Source of the DNA: Henckelia pumila
Taxonomy: Eukaryota > Streptophyta > Magnoliopsida > Lamiales > Gesneriaceae
Assembly: GCF_033568475.1 (NCBI RefSeq)
Contig: NW_027331831.1
Location: forward strand, 3,410,001 to 3,474,000
Direction of reading: 5' to 3'
DNA length: 64,000 bases
Position 1 is the first letter of the stretch. Each line of letters begins with the position of its first letter. The translations under genes were made by a program, and so were the position numbers. Shown one piece after another: positions 58,058-64,000 of this stretch. The notes below the pieces were generated by a model. It worked only from the letters and a program-made list of their open reading frames with translations, did no database searches and was not told where the DNA came from.

Positions 58058-60589
58058 ATGGAAGCCGGATCTGGGAGCGGTAATTTTTTATTTCTTGGAA
58101 GTTGCCGCTATGCCAAAGGTCTTTATTTGATTTCAATTCCTTATGGTGCAACTCTATTGGATATATTCCAGAGTCTAGGACGAAAATGTAATGCTATTAA
58201 TCATGAATTAACGGTATTGCAATACATAGCACCTCATGAGAAGATTGCAGTGACTCTGAATGAAGATGATGACGTCCGAAACATGATAAACCTTCATATT
58301 TGTTTGAAATTGAATATGATCAGTTTGAGAGCAGTTGCAAAAGATGATCAGAGTCAGGGTAACATAAATGCTGAAAGGTAATATTTTTGCATTGTTATTT
58401 TGGTCTAAGTGCAAGGTTTCAAAATTTGCAAACTTCATGATATTTTTTTGCTGGTTATTTAATTTTGTACAGAACATGAATTTTTTTTTTTCATTGTTTA
58501 TTTTATATATTAGTTAATTAATGATATTTAAAACGTGTTATAGTTTTTAATGCAAGTTAAATTTTTTATAAACAAATATTGAGTTGTTTGCTCATGTATT
58601 CAATTGATTTGTATTTGAAATGGTAAGGTTTGATTTCGATGATGACGTTTCTACGGACGGAGGTCACGAGCTTGAAGTTTGCACTTTAAGCAATTCTATC
58701 GATTCTTGGGTTAATTGCATACGTGGTGATGGCCAAACATTTAAAGATGCTGCAGAATTCAGGATTTGTCTTAAAAACTATGCTATTGCCACAAGAAAGT
58801 CACTTTCTTATAGGAAAAATGAAAGTGAAAAGATCTTAGTTGTTTGCAGCGAAGAAAAATGTCAGTGGAAAATTTATGTCTCAAAACATAAATCTGATAA
58901 TTCATTCGGCATAAGAAAATGCAACCTAAGCCATAGTTGTGGGGACGATAATTTGCGAACTAGAGGTCATCCTAAAGCTAATGTATCTTGGGTAGCTAAC
59001 TTGGTGAAGGAGAAGTTAAGGGGAGAGCCATCATATCGTCCATGTACAATGATAAAGGACCTTCAAAGAGATTATGGTGTAGAACTTGAGTATCATAGAG
59101 TTTGGGCAGGCAAAGAAATGACAATGCATGGTATTCATGGGACTGATGAGGGATCGTATGATAAGTTGCGATGGTATTGTCAAAATGTTAAAGAAACAAA
59201 TCCCGGGAGTTTTGTTGAATGTGAAATTGATCCGATGACACAAAAATTTAGACGATTGTTTATATGTTTTCACGCATGTCTTGTTGGTTTTATTAGTGGT
59301 TGTCGGTCATTAATATTTTTGGATGGAACTCACATTAAGAACAAGTACAAAGGATGTTTATTAGTCGTTGTGGCCAAGGATGCAAATGATGATATTTTTA
59401 CACTGGCATATGCAGTTGTGTGTGCAGAAAATGATTCTAACTGGGAATGGTTTTGCTACCATTTAAAAAATGTCTTGGCATCCCAATACATCATGGTATT
59501 CCATAGGTATACTTTTTTCTCTGATCGACATCCTGGATTGATCAAGGCAATTCAATCCGTGTTCCCTGGTAGTTATCATTCTTATTGTCTGAGACATTTG
59601 GTCGATAACTTCGTCAAACAGGTTTGTCGTATATTGATTTAACAATATTTCAGTCATATTTTTATTATTTTCTATCAATGGGTTTTTATTTTTAAATTTT
59701 ATTTTTGAAGGTGTTGCGTAGGTATCCTCTCCATAACAAAAAACATTGGTCTTCTGTCTTGAAAAAAGCAGCTTACACCCCATTAAGACATGAGTTTACT
59801 CAACATATAAAAAGTATAACTGATTCAATGCCGCTCGCCCAAGATTTTCTTGTGAGCTCATCCCCAGAAAATTGGGCCAATTCTTTGTTTTTGGGTGAGC
59901 GATGGGGTGTCATCAACAATAATATTGTTGAAAGCTGAAACAATTGGGTAAAACCTGCGCGCCATCTACCTATTGTGGCTATGGTAGATAATATACGCAT
60001 TCAAATAATGACCATGATGCAGCAAAGACGAGAAAAAACATTGGAGATGACACGAGAACTAAGTCCAAGAAAGGAGAAGGATGTGTCGATTGCATATGGT
60101 AAATCTCGAACCTTAAAGGTTCTCAAGTTTTGTGGATCTCAGTTTGAGGTTGTAGATGGGGACAAAACTTTTGCAGTGGATTTAAATTCATGGCATTGTT
60201 CATGTCGAGCTTGGCAGATATATAGGCTCCCGTGCAAACATGCTTGCGCCTGTATAGAATCTAAGTCTCTATCTGTCTATCAATTCTGTGATGGATATTT
60301 TAAGGTGGGCATGTACCGCCAAGCTTACAAAGGAATCATTAATCTCATTCCAATATCTGACATGAATGAGGGATATCTCGATGACGAACTTACCATTTAC
60401 GCTCCTACAACCCGTAGCCAGCCAGGACGTAGAAGGACTAAGCGAATACCTTCTCAAGTTGAACAACGTGTGAAAAAGTATGGGAGATGTCATGGACAAG
60501 GGCATAATAGACGAACATGCAAAGAACCAGAGCCATACACAAACAATAATACCATATATTTTCATTCGATTATACTAATTGTTTTGTGA
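58058..60589 (+). pseudogene. Mutator-like (MULE) transposase gene, one in-frame stop
   Basis: Three exons in phase: 58058-58377, 58628-59621 and 59711-60589. The N-terminal exon has a PB1-like fold pattern (VSIPYGATLLDIF-type, LNEDDDVRNMI). Exon 2 carries the MuDR-type DNA-binding region (FKDAAEFRICLKNYAI, CSEEKCQWKIYVS) and the catalytic core: D in FLDGTHIKN, D in FSDRHPGLI, then C-x2-H in SYCLRHL. The last acidic residue probably lies in SSPENWA. A SWIM finger (WHCSCRAWQ..LPCKHACACI) and a partial knuckle (GQGHNRRTC) follow. TGA at 59936-59938, in the IVES*NNW region, would remove the C-terminal third. Otherwise all frames are open, so inactivation looks recent. A domesticated MUSTANG-type gene is less likely given the stop. 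Confidence 0.85.
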
Positions 60590-60832
60590 TGTTATTAATT
60601 TTTTAAATTCTATATCAATCTCTCATTTATTGTTTTCATTTCTTGCAGACACAAGAGTTTACTAAACCAAGAAAGTAGCAGTGAATGTTGTGGAAAAAGA
60701 GCTACAAGATCTGGTGGCATTTTGTGATTTAATTTTTGGTTTGAAATCAACAAGACTACTGTGTTGGTATAAGATATTGTTGGTTGTGTTAGACTTTAAA
60801 ATCTTTAAGCGGTTGAACAAAATGGTGGATGT
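60590..60832 (+). other. 3' end region of the MULE gene
   Basis: An acceptor-like TTCTTGCAG|ACACAAG near 60649 suggests one more short 3' exon, mostly untranslated. The tandem array begins directly after it. Confidence 0.4.
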
Positions 60833-63155
60833 TGAAATATCCAAATAACACATTAAGGAGTATTTTAGCATCACCTAGAGTATTAATTAGAATTATGTGT
60901 CCAAGAGAAGATTACATATTTTTTCTAAATTATATGTCGGGTTCTCGATGTTTTATACTAAATTGGGTCCATATTGTGCCAATAATTGGATTTGTTGTGC
61001 CAGATAAAAGGTGTTTTATGCTCATATTCAACATATGCTTCTTTTTTCTTGAAATATCCAAATAACACATTAAGGAGTATTTTAGCATCACCGTAGAATA
61101 TTAATTAGAATCAAGTGTCCAAGAGAAGATTAAATATTTTTTCCAAATTATATGCGGAGTTCTCGATGTTTTATACTAAATTAGGTCCATATTGTGCCAA
61201 TACTTGGAGTATTTGTGCCGGATAAAATGTTTTTTATGCTCATCCTCGGCATATGTTTTTCATTTCCTTGAAATATCCAAATAACACATTAAGGATTATT
61301 TTTCCATCAACGTATACTATTAATTAGAATCAAGTGTCCAAGAGAAGATTAAATATTTTTTTCCAAATTATATGTCGTGTTTTCGATATTTTATACTAAA
61401 TTGGGTCCATATTGTGCCAATAATTGGATTTTTTGTCCCAGATAAAAGGTGTTTTATGCTCATATTCAACATATGGTTCTTTTTTTTTTGAACTATCCAA
61501 ATAACACATTAAGGAGTATTTTAGCATCACCATAGAGTATTAATTAGAATCAAGTGTCCAAGAGAATATTAAATATTTTTTCCAAATTATATGCGGAGTT
61601 CTCGATGTTTTATACTAAATTAGGTCCATATTGTGCCAATACTTGGAGTATTTGTGCCGGATAAAATGTTTTTTATGCTCATATTCGACATATGTTTTTT
61701 TTTTCTTGAAATATCCAAATAACACATTAAAGATTATTTTTCCATCAACATAGACTATTAATTAAAATCAAGTGTCCAAGAGAAGATTAAATATTTTTTC
61801 CAAATTATATGCCGTGTTTTCGATGTTTTATACTAAATTGCGTCCATATTGTGCCAATACTTTGAGTATTTATGCCGGATAAAATGTATTTTATGCTCAT
61901 ATTCGACATATGTTTTTTTTCCTTGAAATATCCAAATAACACATTAAGGAGTATTTTAGCATCACCTAGAGTATGAATTAGAATTATGTGTCCAAGAGAA
62001 GATTATATATTTTTTCCAAATTATATACCGGGTTCTCGATATTTTATACTAAATTGGGTCCATATTGTGCCAATAATTGGATTTTTTGTGCCAGATAAAA
62101 GGTATTTTATGCTCATCCTCGGCATATGTTTTTTTTTTCCTTGAAATATCCAAATAACACATTAAGGATTATTTTTCCATCAACGTATACTATTCATTAG
62201 AATCAAGTGTCCAAGAGAAGATTAAATATTTTTTCCAAATTATATGTCGTGTTTTCGATATTTTATACTAAATTGGGTCCATATTGTGCCAATAATTTGA
62301 ATATTTGTGCCGGATAAAATGTATTTTATGCTCATATTCGACATATATTTTTTTTTTTTGAAATATCCAAATAACACATTAAGGAGTATTTTAGCATCAC
62401 CTAGAGTATAAATTAGAATTATGTGTCCAAGAGAAGATTATATATTTTTTCCAAATTATATGCCGGGTTCTCGATATTTTATACTAAATTGGGTCCATAT
62501 TGTGCCAATAATTTGAATATTTGTGCCGGATAAAATGTATTTTATGCTCATATTCGACATATGTTTTTTTTTCCCTTGAAATATCCAAATAACACATTAA
62601 GGAGTATTTTAGCATCACCTAGAGTATTAATTAGAATTATGTGTCCAAGAGAAGATTATATATTTTTTCCAAATTATATGTCGGGTTCTCGATGTTTTAT
62701 ACTAAATTGGGTCTATATTGTGCCAATAATTGGATATTTTGTGCCAGATAAAAGGTGTTTTATGCTCATATTCAACATATGGTTCTTTTTTTTTGAAATA
62801 TCCAACTAACACATTAAGAAGTATTTTAGCATCACCGTAGAGTATTAATTAGAATCAAGTGTCCAAGAGAAGATTAAATATTTTTTCCAAATTATCTGCG
62901 AAGTTCTCGATGTTTTATACTAAATTAGGTCCATATTGTGCCAATACTTGAAGTATTTGTGCCGGATAAAATGTTTTTTATGCTCATATTCGACATATGT
63001 TTTTTTTCCTTGAAATATCCAAATAACACATTAAGGATTATTTTTCCATCAACGTAGACTATTAATTAGAATCAAGTGTCTAAGAGAAGATTAAATATTT
63101 TTTCCAAATTATATGCCATGTTTTCGATTTTTTATACTAAATTGGGTCCATATTG
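60833..63155 (+). repeat. 218-bp tandem repeat array, about 10.7 copies
   Basis: Units start (TGAAATATCC) at 60833, 61050, 61269, 61489, 61707, 61924, 62142, 62359, 62577, 62794 and 63011; spacing is 217-220. The last copy is cut at about 63155. Three variant types are recognisable. A: ATCACCTAGAGT, ATTATGTGTCC, GGGTTCTCG. B: ATCACCGTAGAGT, ATCAAGTGTCC, GGAGTTCTCG, TTAGGTCC. C: TTTCCATCAACGTA, ATCAAGTGTCC, GTGTTTTCG. The order is A B C B C A C A A B C. The period is not a multiple of three, so the frames in A copies are not taken as coding. Confidence 0.93.
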
Positions 63156-63320
63156 TGATAACATCATGACAGTTGTGATAAAAAAATCACAAGTTTACGA
63201 ATACAACTTGACATTATATGTAGTGCAAACATTTTTGTTAGTCAAGCTAATATATCAAATAATTCCAGCAAAATGGTTTCATCCATATAAGGAAATCTTC
63301 ATAGATTTCTAATGAAATCT
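63156..63320. other. Junction between the array and the protease gene
   Basis: The array breaks off inside a unit (CATATTGTG|ATAACATC). No feature is seen before the stop codon at 63321. This would be the protease gene's 3' UTR. Confidence 0.4.
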
Positions 63321-63927
63321 TCATACATTTCTACCGAAGACCCCATTACTATCAATTAAAATGCTTGCAGCGATACGTGCTCTAACACTATTCATTGTAC
63401 AATCTTTTTCGTGCGTCCACGCTACATCGTCATCACGAGAATAGCACTTCACCCACAAACATGTGTAAACACCATAATCCATATCTGCACCTTGTTGTCG
63501 ACACATAACTCGATTCACATATTCCCCTATGTTATAACCGCACATAATCCTCATATACCCAACTAAGAATCTTGCCTATGAAAAAATCACAACCAAACAT
63601 CATTTAATATTATAAAAATATACTTGTGATATAATGAATAATTAATATTTAACTTACGTAAGATCTTGCGGATCCAAGTGCCTTGGCGGTATCTATCGAG
63701 TTTCACAATTCAAACTCATTTTTCTCTACTTTGTAAAGAAGCAAAAACCAGTGACTTTGGCTGAAAATTGGGAAGAACAAAAACCTGCACTTGTCCATCA
63801 AATTTCTATTTAGTGCTTCTAATTTTCCCCTCGAATCGTTTGTCAAACTTGATAAAAAATTACGGTAGCCATTATCTTTCAATATCCGTCTTGTGTTTAG
63901 CCTCGATAGCGCACCCAACACCTCAAA
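63321..63927 (-). pseudogene. Ulp1/SENP-like cysteine protease (C48), degenerate, continues right
   Basis: Two exons are visible: 63658-63927 (FEVLGALSRLN ... CRFLFFPIFSQSHWFLLLYK) and 63321-63575 (ARFLVGYMRIMCGYN ... QQGADMDYGVYTC ... RARIAASIL), with GT-AG junctions in phase. The Ulp1 fold signatures are the HWFLLL catalytic His region, NSID for the Asp, and the Q...DxGVYTC active-site loop. In this loop the catalytic Cys is Tyr (codon at 63474-63476), and a TGA follows FEL just before NSID. It is therefore probably inactive. Plant Ulp1 domains of this sort are often carried by MULEs; the neighbouring transposase points the same way. Upstream exons lie beyond the edge. Confidence 0.8.
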
Positions 63928-64000
63928 CTAAGCAATAAAAATTGGTAATTATTATCTTCTCGTATTTCATATACAAAACACACTATTAAACATTGCAAAA

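Noticed and set aside
58058-60589. Domesticated MUSTANG-type host gene
   Set aside because: The PB1 start would fit, but the premature stop, the adjacent array and the Ulp1 relic favour a transposon.
60829-62809. Similar 78-82 codon frames in the tandem array
   Set aside because: They occur only in A-type units. The 218-base period is not a multiple of three, and the frames vanish in other units, so they are by-products of the repeat.
60833-63155. CRISPR-like array
   Set aside because: Units are 218 bases and contiguous, with no unique spacers, and the genome is a plant's.

Overview
This window is nuclear DNA of a dicot plant. The sequence is AT-rich, the genes carry short GT-AG introns, and the intact genes (R2R3-MYB, DOF, WD40, ORM1-like) match plant families closely. 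An asterid is possible, but the sequence alone does not settle the species. Four host genes look intact and well separated. Everything between them is repeat-rich DNA.

Layout. 1-3.3 kb: 5' end of a Copia LTR retrotransposon on the minus strand (LTR, tRNA-Met primer site, gag), continuing past the left edge. 3.3-6.7 kb: AT-rich spacer with a diverged internal duplication. 6.8-9.1 kb: truncated second Copia element on the plus strand. 9.1-14.5 kb: repeats and foldbacks. 14.5-15.4 kb: R2R3-MYB gene (minus) with the bHLH-contact motif typical of flavonoid regulators and a plausible miR858 site. 15.7-23.9 kb: spacer with Helitron-like and MITE copies. 23.9-29 kb: seven-exon WD40 gene of the WDR44-like type (minus). 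31.2-33.6 kb: fossil piece of an endogenous caulimovirid (RT/RNase H, a downstream frame, a 35S-like promoter). 34-41 kb: spacer with MITEs, a Helitron candidate and an unusual run of short perfect tandem duplications. 41.9-43.3 kb: DOF transcription factor gene (plus), closest in my judgement to the vascular DOF4.6/DOF1.8 group. 44.5-46.1 kb: cluster of four foldback elements sitting between (TA)n tracts. 49.9-55.4 kb: three-exon ORM1-like gene (minus), a regulator of sphingolipid synthesis, whose 4 kb first intron holds a broken copy of its own exon 2 split by a piece of chloroplast rpoC1. 57-64 kb: a Mutator-like transposase gene with one in-frame stop, a 218-bp tandem array of about 10.7 copies, and a degenerate Ulp1-type protease gene pointing back at it. 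That layout recalls Kaonashi/CUMULE-type MULEs.

The host genes do not form a pathway; they are ordinary dispersed plant genes. The most unusual signals are the (TA)n-flanked foldback cluster, the ordered variants in the 218-bp array between transposase and protease, the plastid insertion inside an intronic exon duplicate, and four tiny T/A-run insertions flanked by 16-18 bp direct repeats. All calls come from reading the sequence; no database search was run.
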